DNA of 64,000 nt from Rhodococcus sp. W8901 (GTDB lineage Bacteria; Actinomycetota; Actinomycetes; Mycobacteriales; Mycobacteriaceae), in the NCBI RefSeq assembly GCF_013348805.1, contig NZ_CP054690.1, forward strand, positions 4,588,001-4,652,000, given 5' to 3'. Below the pieces are notes generated by a model that was not told where the DNA came from, searched no databases, and saw only the letters and a program-made list of their open reading frames with translations. A program made the position numbers and the translations under genes. How positions within the stretch are numbered: the stretch's first letter is position 1; every line of letters begins with the position of its first letter. Below, in pieces: positions 55,192 through 63,282 of the stretch.

Positions 55192-56589
55192 ATGGCACCC
55201 ACTCCACGCAGCGCGGCCACCGACAACTCCGCACAGACCTTCGACGCGGACGCCTGCGTCGTCGGGGCGGGTCCCGCGGGCCTGGCCGCAGGCAAGGCGA
55301 TGGCCGACCGAGGCATCACATTCGACTGGTTCGAGAAGGGGTCGATGGTCGGCGGCCTGTGGCGCATCGACAACGACAACGACGACTCAGCGGCGTACGA
55401 GACCCTGCACCTCAACAGTTCGCGGCCGCTGACCCAGTACCCGTCGTACCCGATGCCCGAGCACTGGCCCGACTTCCCGCACCACACCCTGATGGCGCAG
55501 TACTTCCAGAAGTTCGCCGAGGACAACGGACTCGTGGAGCGCATCACGTTCCGATCGCCGGTGACGCGGATCGAACCGCTGCCCGGTGACGGACTCCCTG
55601 GCCGTCAGGGGTGGGCGGTCACGACCGACGGCGGTCGGACCCGCACCTACCGCTCCGTGTCGGTGGCGACCGGACACCACGGTGTGCCCAAGCAACCGCA
55701 GTTCGCCGGCTCGTTCTCGGGCCGGTCCCTGCACGCGCACGAGTACGTGGAACCGTCGATGTTCGAGGGCAGGGACGTCCTCGTCGTCGGCGTCGGCAAC
55801 TCAGGGATGGACATCTCGTGCGAGGCGTCGCGGGTGGCCCGCAACGTGTACCTGTCGACGCGGCACGGGGTTCATGTGATCCCGAAGTACGCCTTCGGTC
55901 GGCCCATCGACCAGTTCACGTCCCCGCTCTTCGCGTACATCCCCTTTCCCGTGGAACGCAAGCTCTACGAGATGCTCATCCGGCTCAGCACCGGCCGGCC
56001 GCAGGACCGCGGGCTCCCGAAGCCGGACCACCGGCTACTGAGCGCGCACCCCACGGTGTCCTCGGAGCTGTACGACCGGGTCGGGCACGGCGACATCACG
56101 ATCAAGCCCGACGTCGACCGTCTCGACGGCGACAGCGTTCGTTTCGTCGACGGCAGTCGCGAGCACGTCGACGTCGTCGTGTACGCGACCGGTTACCGGG
56201 TGTCGTTGCCGTTCCTCGCCCCGGACGTGTACGACCCCGCCGGAAACTCGATGCCGCTGTATCAACGGGTGCTGACGCCGGATCGGCCCGGCCTGTTCTT
56301 CATCGGCTTCATCCAGACGGTGGGATCGAACATTTCGCTGGTAGAGCTCCAGTCGGACTGGGTGGGCGATCTGATCACGGGAGCCTCGCAGCTCCCGTCC
56401 GACGCCGAGATGCGGGACTGGATCGCTACCGATCAGGCCGCGCTCGCGCACCGATACGTCCGGTCCGAGCGCCACACGATGCAGGTCGATTTCTGGCGCT
56501 ATCGGCGCGCGCTGAAGGAAGCCCGGTCCCGGAAGAAGAACCCGACGCTGGTCGAACGTCTCACCCGCCCGCTCCTCGGCCTGCGTTGA
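55192..56589 (+). CDS. Flavin-containing monooxygenase
   Basis: A 465-residue class B FMO. FAD motif VVGAGPAGLAAGKAM, the FMO fingerprint FSGRSLHAHEY, the NADP motif VVGVGNSGMDISCEA, and the ATGYRVSLPF C-terminal motif are present in the usual order. These enzymes oxygenate S or N atoms of small nucleophiles. ATG 55192. Convergent with hbhA, with a perfect terminator hairpin between. Two base differences from consensus motifs do not affect the reading. Confidence 0.9.
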   Translation: MAPTPRSAATDNSAQTFDADACVVGAGPAGLAAGKAMADRGITFDWFEKGSMVGGLWRIDNDNDDSAAYETLHLNSSRPLTQYPSYPMPEHWPDFPHHTLMAQYFQKFAEDNGLVERITFRSPVTRIEPLPGDGLPGRQGWAVTTDGGRTRTYRSVSVATGHHGVPKQPQFAGSFSGRSLHAHEYVEPSMFEGRDVLVVGVGNSGMDISCEASRVARNVYLSTRHGVHVIPKYAFGRPIDQFTSPLFAYIPFPVERKLYEMLIRLSTGRPQDRGLPKPDHRLLSAHPTVSSELYDRVGHGDITIKPDVDRLDGDSVRFVDGSREHVDVVVYATGYRVSLPFLAPDVYDPAGNSMPLYQRVLTPDRPGLFFIGFIQTVGSNISLVELQSDWVGDLITGASQLPSDAEMRDWIATDQAALAHRYVRSERHTMQVDFWRYRRALKEARSRKKNPTLVERLTRPLLGLR

Positions 56590-56592
56590 CGA

Positions 56593-56630
56593 CGAACCCG
56601 GGGCGCCTCGACAGAGGCGCCCCGGGTTCG
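56593..56630. terminator. Bidirectional terminator between FMO and hbhA
   Basis: CGAACCCGGGGCGCCTC pairs perfectly with its inverse (17 bp) around a 4-base GACA loop, 4 bp after the FMO stop and 41 bp after the hbhA stop on the other strand. No U-run on either side. Confidence 0.85.
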
Positions 56631-56670
56631 TTGCGAGAGTCCGGAGGGCGCGACGACCCCCGGAGAAATA

Positions 56671-57549
56671 TCAGTCCGTGGTCTTCTTCGTCGGAGCCTT
56701 CTTGGCGGCCGGGGCCTTCTTCGCGGCGGCAGCCGGGGTGGTCTTGGCAGGGGCAGGCTTGGGAGCCGCAGCCTTGGCCGGCGCAGCCTTCTTCGCCGCG
56801 GGTGCGGGCGTGGCCTTCTTCGCGGGAGCCGGGGTGGCCTTCGGTGCTGCGGCCTCGACCCGCCCGGCGGCAGCCTCCGACGTGGCCTCCGCACGCTCAC
56901 CGGCGCCCACGACGCGGCTGGCGACCGAGTCGCCGGTCTCGGACAGGCGTTCCGCGACGCTGTCGCTGGTCTCCGACAGCACCACGGCAGCCTCGTCGGC
57001 GGCGTCGCTGATGCGGCCGGCCGCGCGACCGGCGAGCTTGGCGGCCTGCTCTCCGAGTTCGCGGGTCTGACGAGCCACGGTGCCGAGTGCTTCCTCGGTC
57101 AGTTCGACGGCGTCGCCGAAGACGGCCTCGGCGCGCCCCAGCTGCTCCTCGACGGCCGGCTGCTTGCGGATGCGGTCGACAGTCTCCTCGCCGCGCTCGG
57201 CCAGAGAGACGTACAGGTCGGACGCCACCTTCAGGTACGCCTCGGCGACCTTGCGCAGCTCGTCGGCGGTGAAGCGCTCGCGCAGCTCGGCGAGCTCCTC
57301 GGGCAGCTCGGACGGCAGCGCGGCGAGCCGCTCGCGCAGCTGCTCGACGCCCTCGGACACCTCGCCGGGCAGGTTGGCCCAGCGCTCGCGGGCCTCCTCG
57401 ATGCGCTCGGACATGTCGGTGTTGGTGTTCTCGGCGCGCGAGCGCACCTGGGACACGACGTCGGCGACGGCCTGGACCACGAGGTCACCGGTACCGACGG
57501 CGGCGTAGAACGGGGTCTTCACGTTTTCGATGATCTTCGGATCAGTCAT
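56671..57549 (-). CDS. hbhA: Heparin-binding haemagglutinin-like protein
   Basis: A 292-residue surface or cytoplasmic-membrane protein. N-terminal short hydrophobic stretch (FYAAVGTGDLVVQAVADVV), a long coiled-coil (about 40-180; RLRERL, ELPEELAELRERF), and a C-terminal Lys/Ala/Pro-rich tail (KKATPAPAAKKAAPAKAAAP) that binds sulphated glycans in mycobacterial HBHA. Longer than the 199-residue M. tuberculosis protein because of an extra coiled-coil segment with ETSDSVAERLSETGDSV repeats. ATG 57549 has AGGAG 8 bases upstream. Overlaps the XRE gene by 8 bp. Confidence 0.92.
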   Translation of the reverse strand: MTDPKIIENVKTPFYAAVGTGDLVVQAVADVVSQVRSRAENTNTDMSERIEEARERWANLPGEVSEGVEQLRERLAALPSELPEELAELRERFTADELRKVAEAYLKVASDLYVSLAERGEETVDRIRKQPAVEEQLGRAEAVFGDAVELTEEALGTVARQTRELGEQAAKLAGRAAGRISDAADEAAVVLSETSDSVAERLSETGDSVASRVVGAGERAEATSEAAAGRVEAAAPKATPAPAKKATPAPAAKKAAPAKAAAPKPAPAKTTPAAAAKKAPAAKKAPTKKTTD

Positions 57550-58024
57550 TCTCGGATCTCCTGTCGAGTGGATCTGCGATCTCGTGCTCTTCGTCGTCCG
57601 AGTCGGCCACACCCCCCGGAGCCTGATCGGCGGATTCGGACTGTTTCGGGTCGTTCTCGCGACAGAACGACTCGTAGATCTCGAGGAGCACCTGCTTCTG
57701 CCGCTCGGTGATGGCACCGTCGGCCAGTAGCGCGTCCCGGACCGGGCTGTGTGGGCGTTGTTCGAGGAATCCGGCCTGCATGTACAGGACCTCGGACGAC
57801 ACCCGCAAACCCTTCGCGATCTGAGCGAGGACGTCGGCGGACGGCTTTCGCAGTCCGCGTTCGATCTGACTCAGATAGGGATTGCTGACGCCGGCGAGTT
57901 GTGCGAGCTGACGTAAGGACACCTGCGCCGCTTCCCGCTGTGAACGGATGAAGCTGCCGATGTCCTGAGCAGCGTTGCTCACGACTCGCGCGGCACCACT
58001 CATGTCGTCGGGCTCGTCGGCCAT
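57542..58024 (-). CDS. XRE-family regulator upstream of hbhA (Rv0474-like)
   Basis: A 160-residue regulator with a Cro/C1-type HTH at about 22-80 (IGSFIRSQREAAQVSLRQLAQLAGVSNPYLSQIERGLRKPSADVLAQIAKGL) and an acidic C-terminal tail. ATG 58024 has GGGAG 5 bases upstream. It overlaps hbhA by 8 bp, so the two are co-translated. The upstream region has palindromic TGCTANNN elements suited to autoregulation. Confidence 0.92.
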   Translation of the reverse strand: MADEPDDMSGAARVVSNAAQDIGSFIRSQREAAQVSLRQLAQLAGVSNPYLSQIERGLRKPSADVLAQIAKGLRVSSEVLYMQAGFLEQRPHSPVRDALLADGAITERQKQVLLEIYESFCRENDPKQSESADQAPGGVADSDDEEHEIADPLDRRSEND

Positions 58025-58067
58025 CAGTACTCCCTGTTCTGTGCGCAAACCCCACGGTAGAACAGGG

Positions 58068-58096
58068 TGCTAACAATTGCAAGCACTTTGCTAGCA
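58068..58096. promoter_or_regulatory. Palindromic elements upstream of the XRE-hbhA operon
   Basis: TGCTAACAATTGCAAGCA (58068-58085) is an imperfect palindrome (14 of 18 positions), followed directly by TGCTAGCA (58089-58096), a perfect 8-bp palindrome. Both lie 44-72 bp before the XRE start. Likely operators for the XRE regulator itself. Confidence 0.55.
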
Positions 58097-58129
58097 CTTG
58101 CCTCGAGGTGTGCCGGAGAGCGGCCCCGA

Positions 58130-59485
58130 TCAGCCGAACATGAGCTGCGAGATCGTGTAGATCGCCAGGCCCGCGAGGGCACCGACCACGGTGCCGTTGA
58201 TGCGGATGAACTGCAGATCCCGACCGACCTGCAGCTCGATCTTGCGGCTCGCCTCCTCGGCATCCCACCGCTGCACGGTCTCGGTGATGATCGCGGTGAT
58301 CTCGTCGGTGTAGTTCTCGGCGACGTACCGGGTGCCGGAGAGCAACCAGCCGTCGACCTTGGCGCGCAGCGTGGCGTCGTCCCGGAGGCGCTCACCCAGG
58401 CTCGCGACGTTCTCGGCGACCTTGCGGCGCAGCGTGCTGTCGGGGTCGTCGACGGATTCCATGATGAGCCGCTTGGTGACCCGCCATGTCGCGGCGGCGA
58501 GTCCGGTGATCTCCTCGCGGCCCATGATCTCGGCCTTGATCGACTCGGCCTTCGCGATCGTGGCCGGGTCGTTCTGGAGGTCGTCCGCGAAGTCGATCAG
58601 GAAGCGGTTGGCCGCCAGCCGCACCTCGTGTTCGGGGTTGGACCGGACCTTCCACGTGAACTCGACGAGCTCGCGGTAGATCTTCTCGCCGAGCATCGCG
58701 TCGACGAACTTGGGCGACCACGACGGCGAATCCCGGCTGATGATGCGGTCGATCGTCTCCTGGCTGTTCAACGCCCACTGGTGCGCGCGCTCGGCCAGCA
58801 GGTCCAGCAGCGGCATCTGCCGGTTCTCGCGCAGCAGCTCGGCGAGGACCTTGCCGATCGGCGGCCCCCAGTCGGGCTCGGCGATCCGTCGGACGATGGT
58901 GTTGTCGATGATCGCGGTGACGTCGTCGTCGTTGAGGACCTCGACCACGCCGCGCAGCAGGGTCGCGGTTTCGGCCGCGACGCGCTGTGCGTGCGCGGGC
59001 TCGGCCATCCACGTGCCGACCCGCAGTGGGATCTGCGCGTTCTCGACCTTCGCCGACACCACCTCGGGGGCCAGGAAGTTGTCGCCGACGAAGTTGCTGA
59101 GGCTCTCCCCCAGCTGATCCTTCTTCCGTTTGATGATCGCGGTGTGCGGGATCTTCAGCCCCAGCGGATGCCGGAACAGCGCGGTCACCGCGAACCAGTC
59201 GGCGAGCGCGCCGACCATACCGGCCTCGGACGCCGCCCTGACGTACCCGACCCACGCGCCCGCACCGCGGGACTCCTGCCATCGGCAGAAGAGGTAGACG
59301 ACGGTCGCGAACACCAGGAATCCGGTCGCGATCGCCTTCATCTTCCGGAGGTCGCGACGTTTGGCGTCGTCGTCGAAGACGCCGGCGAACGTGGACGCGG
59401 ATGACGGCACCGGCCGCGGCCGCTTCTCGGACGGAAGCGGGGCCGGGGGCGACTGCACGGGCTGCACGGGCTGCACACTCGTCAT
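58130..59485 (-). CDS. DUF445 membrane protein (Rv0473-like)
   Basis: A 451-residue protein. One or two N-terminal helices (MKAIATGFLVFATVVYLFC), the family motif GMVGALADWFAVTALFRHPLGLKIPHTAIIKRKKDQLGESLSNFV, a long helical, probably cytoplasmic-surface domain, and a C-terminal helix (VVGALAGLAIYTISQLMFG) that anchors the end. ATG 59485. Upstream Pro-rich start VQPVQPVQSPPAP. Divergent from the TetR gene. Molecular function unknown. Confidence 0.9.
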   Translation of the reverse strand: MTSVQPVQPVQSPPAPLPSEKRPRPVPSSASTFAGVFDDDAKRRDLRKMKAIATGFLVFATVVYLFCRWQESRGAGAWVGYVRAASEAGMVGALADWFAVTALFRHPLGLKIPHTAIIKRKKDQLGESLSNFVGDNFLAPEVVSAKVENAQIPLRVGTWMAEPAHAQRVAAETATLLRGVVEVLNDDDVTAIIDNTIVRRIAEPDWGPPIGKVLAELLRENRQMPLLDLLAERAHQWALNSQETIDRIISRDSPSWSPKFVDAMLGEKIYRELVEFTWKVRSNPEHEVRLAANRFLIDFADDLQNDPATIAKAESIKAEIMGREEITGLAAATWRVTKRLIMESVDDPDSTLRRKVAENVASLGERLRDDATLRAKVDGWLLSGTRYVAENYTDEITAIITETVQRWDAEEASRKIELQVGRDLQFIRINGTVVGALAGLAIYTISQLMFG

Positions 59486-59575
59486 TGTGCCGAAATCCGT
59501 GATCACACCGCGGAGATAGACGTCACTCCTACCTGTCGGCACATTAAGCTGACCTTCTGGATCAACCCCGAACGG

Positions 59576-60322
59576 ATGTGGCGAAACCCAGTGCCGAAGC
59601 AAACCGCAGATCTACAGACAACCGAGTCCGAGACGACCGGCAAGAGCGAGAAGCCCGACGGGCGCAAGCGTCGTTGGCGCGAACACAAGATCGCGCGCCG
59701 CGAGGAACTCGTGGACGGCACGATCGCGGCCATCCGCTCCCGGGGCCGCGACATCGGCATGGACGACATCGCGTCGGAGATCGGCGTCTCCAAGACGGTG
59801 CTGTACCGCTACTTCACCGACAAGAACGACCTCACCAGCGCGACCATGATGCGATACGTCGAGACGATTCTCGCGCCGCGCATGTACGAGGCGATCGGCG
59901 AGGATCTCGACGAGTACGACCTCACTCGTGTCGCGATCTCGGCCTACGTCGAGACGGTCGCGGCGGACCCGGACGTCTATCTGTACGTGATGGCCAACAG
60001 CTCGGGGCCCAATCGCGATGTGGTCGCCGACTCCGAGCGGATGATCGCGGAGCTGCTCGCGACGGTGCTCGGCGAGCGGCTGCGGAGCATGGACATGGAC
60101 TCCGGCGGATCCGTGCCGTGGGCGTACGGCGTGGTGGGTGCGGTCCAGCTGGCGACGCACTGGTGGATCTCGAACAAGTCGATGTCGACGGACGACCTCA
60201 TCGACTACCTGGTGATGATGACGTGGGGCGGCATCGCGGGCATCGCGGCGTCCAACGGGTCGCCGGCGCGGTTCAAGTCGGTGCCGCATCCGCTACGCGA
60301 GAAGCCGGACCAGACCGACTGA
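59576..60322 (+). CDS. TetR-family transcriptional regulator (Rv0472c-like)
   Basis: A 248-residue regulator. The HTH is EELVDGTIAAIRSRGRDIGMDDIASEIGVSKTVLYRYFTDKNDL (about 43-90); the rest is helical ligand-binding domain. The start may be ATG 59576 or GTG 59591. A perfect GTTACCG-C-CGGTAAC palindrome lies 11 bp after its stop, in the promoter of the next gene, making the TetR protein a candidate repressor of that gene. Confidence 0.9.
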   Translation: MWRNPVPKQTADLQTTESETTGKSEKPDGRKRRWREHKIARREELVDGTIAAIRSRGRDIGMDDIASEIGVSKTVLYRYFTDKNDLTSATMMRYVETILAPRMYEAIGEDLDEYDLTRVAISAYVETVAADPDVYLYVMANSSGPNRDVVADSERMIAELLATVLGERLRSMDMDSGGSVPWAYGVVGAVQLATHWWISNKSMSTDDLIDYLVMMTWGGIAGIAASNGSPARFKSVPHPLREKPDQTD

Positions 60323-60329
60323 TCAGATC

Positions 60330-60357
60330 TTGTGTTACCGCCGGTAACAAGTATTCT
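60330..60357 (+). promoter_or_regulatory. Leaderless promoter with an operator between -35 and -10
   Basis: TTGTGT (60330-60335), 16 bases, TATTCT (60352-60357), then 6 bases to GTG 60364. The spacer holds GTTACCGCCGGTAAC (60334-60348), a perfect palindrome with outer TTGT/ACAA symmetry. Binding there would exclude RNA polymerase. The first transcribed base would be at or next to the start codon. Confidence 0.7.
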
Positions 60358-60363
60358 GGCGGT

Positions 60364-60717
60364 GTGACCGACTTCACCGACCCGCGCGACGAGCACCACG
60401 ACGACGAACCGGCCGGCTACCGGGGCCCCGCCCAGGTCACCGTCGGCGGGCATCGTCCCGTCATCGTCGACGTCGAACTCTCGGGCAACTTCGAGCCCAT
60501 CAGCGGTCGGTTCGTGTGGCGCGGGCGCGTCCGCGAACTGACGGCCGCGCTCGGTGGCGACGTCGCCGTGCCCGCCGGGACGGAATTGACGATCGGCACC
60601 GCGGAGGGCACCGGCGTGGCCGCGGTCAGCGACCTGGACCTGTGGGGCAGCCACATGGTCGACGGGCTGACCCGGCCCCCTTTCCCCGTCATGGAGGACA
60701 CCGAGGGGCTGCTCTAG
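60364..60717 (+). CDS. DUF4873 domain protein
   Basis: A 117-residue protein matching DUF4873: GYRGPAQVTVGGHRPVIVDVELSGNFEPISGRFVWRGRV, then GTELTIGTAEGTGVAAVSDLDLWGSHMVDGLTRPPFPV. In several actinobacteria this domain is fused to flavin monooxygenases; here it stands alone. GTG 60364 sits right at the expected transcription start. The open frame upstream runs through the TetR gene and is not coding. Function unknown. Confidence 0.85.
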   Translation: MTDFTDPRDEHHDDEPAGYRGPAQVTVGGHRPVIVDVELSGNFEPISGRFVWRGRVRELTAALGGDVAVPAGTELTIGTAEGTGVAAVSDLDLWGSHMVDGLTRPPFPVMEDTEGLL

Positions 60718-60794
60718 TGTGACCTGTTGCACGCAGGCACAGCACCCGCCGAGGCACCCCTTCCGCCGTCGCTTCTCGCATCCGGAGGTCTTCG

Positions 60795-62168
60795 TTGGCC
60801 GACAAGGTTCCCACGTCCCGCCTCGTGCGGGGCTCGAAGTTAGGCCAGGTCGCCGCCGGTCGCGCCATCCGTAGCGCCGGCACCCGGGTGTCGATGGTCG
60901 GCCGGTCCGAGGAGGTCCGCGCGCGCCTGGCGGAGAAGTCCGCGATCGCCGCCGCCGACCAGCTCGTCACGGTCCTCGGGAGCATGAAGGGCGTGGCGAT
61001 GAAGCTGGGCCAGATGCTGTCGATCCTCGATCTCGACCTCGTTCCCGAGGAGCACCGGGAGGAGTTCCAGCGCAAGCTCGCGGCACTGCGGGATCAGGCG
61101 CCGACGACGTCGTTCGAGACGATGCGCGATGTGATCGAGGCCGACTACGGACGCCCCCTCGGCGACGTCTTCGCGGAGTTCGACCCCGAGGCCGTGGCCG
61201 CCGCGTCGATCGGTCAGGTCTACCGGGCCCGGCTGCACGACGGCCGCGACGTCGCGGTCAAGGTGCAGTACCCGGGCATCGACGCCGCGATCCGCGCCGA
61301 CATGAAGAACCTCACGATGTTCCTCAAGATCTGGAAGTCGACGGTTCCGACGTTGTCGACGCCCGCGCTGCTGAACGAGTTGCGCCTCAATTTCGAGGGC
61401 GAGCTGGACTACGAGCGCGAGGCACTCACCCAGCGCAAGATCGCGCAGTTGTACGCGAACCACCCCTTCATCGCGGTCCCGGACAGCGTTCCGGAGCTGA
61501 GCACCCACCGCGTGCTGGTGAGCGAGTTCTTCGGCGGCACCGGTTTCGCCGGCATCCGCGAACTCCCCCAGCGGGAGCGAAACCGGATCGGCGAGATCAT
61601 CTTTCGCTTCTACATCGGTTCGCTGTACCGCTATCACGAGTTCTGCGGAGACCCGCATCCCGGAAACGTGCTGCTCGGGGACGACGGCCGTGTGGGGTTC
61701 GTGGACTTCGGACTGTTCAACAGCATGGACGCCGAGCACGTCGAGTTCGAGAAGAGCTGCCTGCGCGCGGCGACCGAGGGCCGCAAGGACGACCTGCACG
61801 CGCTGATGGTGCAGCGCGGTGTCATCTCTCCTGCGGCGGAGGTGACGCCGGACGAGTGCCTCGACTACGTCTACGCCGCTGCGGAATGGAACCTGGTGGA
61901 CGCCGACATCGCGATCACCCCGGAAATGGCGAGCACGGGCTTCCTGCTGGCGATCGACCCGCGCGCGTCGGAGTTCTCGGGCATGAAGACCCAGAGCCTG
62001 CCTCCCGAGCATCTGTTCTCGAGGCGGGCCGATTTCCTCACGTTCGGGGTTCTGGGCCAACTCGACGCGAGCGCCAACTGGCACCGCATCGGCCGGGAGT
62101 GGGTGTACGACGATCCGGCGGCCACCGAACTCGGTGCGGCCGAGGAGCAGTGGAGACTCACCCTCTGA
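60795..62168 (+). CDS. ABC1/UbiB-family atypical kinase
   Basis: A 457-residue ABC1 protein. The KxGQ motif is KGVAMKLGQMLSIL, the Ala-rich loop AAASIGQVYRARL, Lys in VAVKVQYPG, the catalytic DPHPGNVLLGDDG and DFG-like FVDFGLFN. These kinases affect isoprenoid lipid metabolism or membrane quinones. TTG 60795 has GGAGG 6 bases upstream. It lies 77 bp after the DUF4873 gene. An acidic C-terminal tail follows the kinase fold. Confidence 0.93.
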   Translation: MADKVPTSRLVRGSKLGQVAAGRAIRSAGTRVSMVGRSEEVRARLAEKSAIAAADQLVTVLGSMKGVAMKLGQMLSILDLDLVPEEHREEFQRKLAALRDQAPTTSFETMRDVIEADYGRPLGDVFAEFDPEAVAAASIGQVYRARLHDGRDVAVKVQYPGIDAAIRADMKNLTMFLKIWKSTVPTLSTPALLNELRLNFEGELDYEREALTQRKIAQLYANHPFIAVPDSVPELSTHRVLVSEFFGGTGFAGIRELPQRERNRIGEIIFRFYIGSLYRYHEFCGDPHPGNVLLGDDGRVGFVDFGLFNSMDAEHVEFEKSCLRAATEGRKDDLHALMVQRGVISPAAEVTPDECLDYVYAAAEWNLVDADIAITPEMASTGFLLAIDPRASEFSGMKTQSLPPEHLFSRRADFLTFGVLGQLDASANWHRIGREWVYDDPAATELGAAEEQWRLTL

Positions 62169-62299
62169 CGCGTCCCGGCGGACGAACGTAGCACGAACGG
62201 AAGATTGCCTTCCGGTGAAGTCCGTCCACCGCTGCTCCGCGGCCCCACGGCGTCCACTAGCGTGACCAGTCGCTCGCAGCCGGACACACGGGAGGCCCA

Positions 62300-63160
62300 A
62301 TGCTGCAACACATGTCGGGTGGCGTGGAGACGCCGCAGAGTCCCACCCTCGCACGGATCCGGGCAGGTCTGACGACCCTCGGCCCGCGCGAGCAACTCGT
62401 GGCCCGGGCGATCCTGTCCCGACCGCAGGCCGTGGTGGACATGTCGACAGCCGAGTTGGCCGCGCTGTCGGGGACGTCGCCGGCGACGGTGATCCGCGGG
62501 TGTCAGCGTCTGGGGTTCCGCGGATTCCAGCACCTGCGCCTCGAACTGGCGCGGGTGTCGTCCAGCGAGTCGGGGACTCCGTCGACACCGTTGGACGAGG
62601 CCTTCTCGGCGGCGAGCGACGCTCTGGTGGCAACTCGCGCGAACGTCGACGGCGACGCCTTCGACCGGGCCGTCACGTCGCTGATTCGCGCCGACCGGGT
62701 TCTCATGCTCGGAAACGGGTTCTCCTCCCCTCCCATCCAGGACGCGGCACTGCGCTTCGTCACCGCGGGTCGCAGTGTCGAGGCACCCGTCGACATTCTG
62801 GCCCAACAGTTCTCGGCTCGACTCCTCGCGGCCGGTGACACCTGCCTCGCGGTGAGCTACTCCGGCGCGAACACGCACACGCTGCGGGCCTGCACGGCGG
62901 CAGCCGACCGCGGCGCGACGGTGATCGCGGTGACCAGCTACGCGCATTCCCCCTTGACACGTCTCGCCGACCCCGTCCTATGGGCCGGAGCCGGTCTGCG
63001 CGAGAACGACGCCGATTCGTTCGCCAGCCGGATCAGCCAGTCCGTCATCCTGTACGCGCTGCACCGCGCGATCCTGTGCCACCCCGAGTCGAGGCCACTG
63101 GACTCCGCGGCGCGTGAGGTGGTCGCCGACGCACTGAGCGAAGATCTGCCGTCGGCGTGA
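62300..63160 (+). CDS. MurR/RpiR-family transcriptional regulator
   Basis: A 286-residue regulator with an N-terminal HTH_6 domain (SPTLARIRAGLTTLGPREQLVARAILSRPQAVVDMSTAELAALSGTSPATVIRGCQRLGFRGFQHLRLELA) and a C-terminal SIS sugar-phosphate domain (about 110-260; VLMLGNGFSSPPIQDAALRFV, CLAVSYSGANTHTLRA, VIAVTSYAHSPLTRLAD). Such proteins sense sugar phosphates. ATG 62300. Alone in its orientation, with no sugar gene next to it. Confidence 0.9.
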   Translation: MLQHMSGGVETPQSPTLARIRAGLTTLGPREQLVARAILSRPQAVVDMSTAELAALSGTSPATVIRGCQRLGFRGFQHLRLELARVSSSESGTPSTPLDEAFSAASDALVATRANVDGDAFDRAVTSLIRADRVLMLGNGFSSPPIQDAALRFVTAGRSVEAPVDILAQQFSARLLAAGDTCLAVSYSGANTHTLRACTAAADRGATVIAVTSYAHSPLTRLADPVLWAGAGLRENDADSFASRISQSVILYALHRAILCHPESRPLDSAAREVVADALSEDLPSA

Positions 63161-63282
63161 CGGGGGCCGCGGCCCATTGTTAATCGAGCCGACTCCGTCT
63201 CGTCGCACGACGCGCGTCGAGCGTTCAGCCCCGCCGACCAACATCACCTTCCGTGAAACGTCGTTCCAAACCTGTTGGAGCG

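Noticed and set aside
59486-59575. GTGCCGA/TCGGCAC inverted pair between DUF445 and TetR genes
   Set aside because: The arms are short and about 45 bp apart; not convincing as an operator without conservation data.
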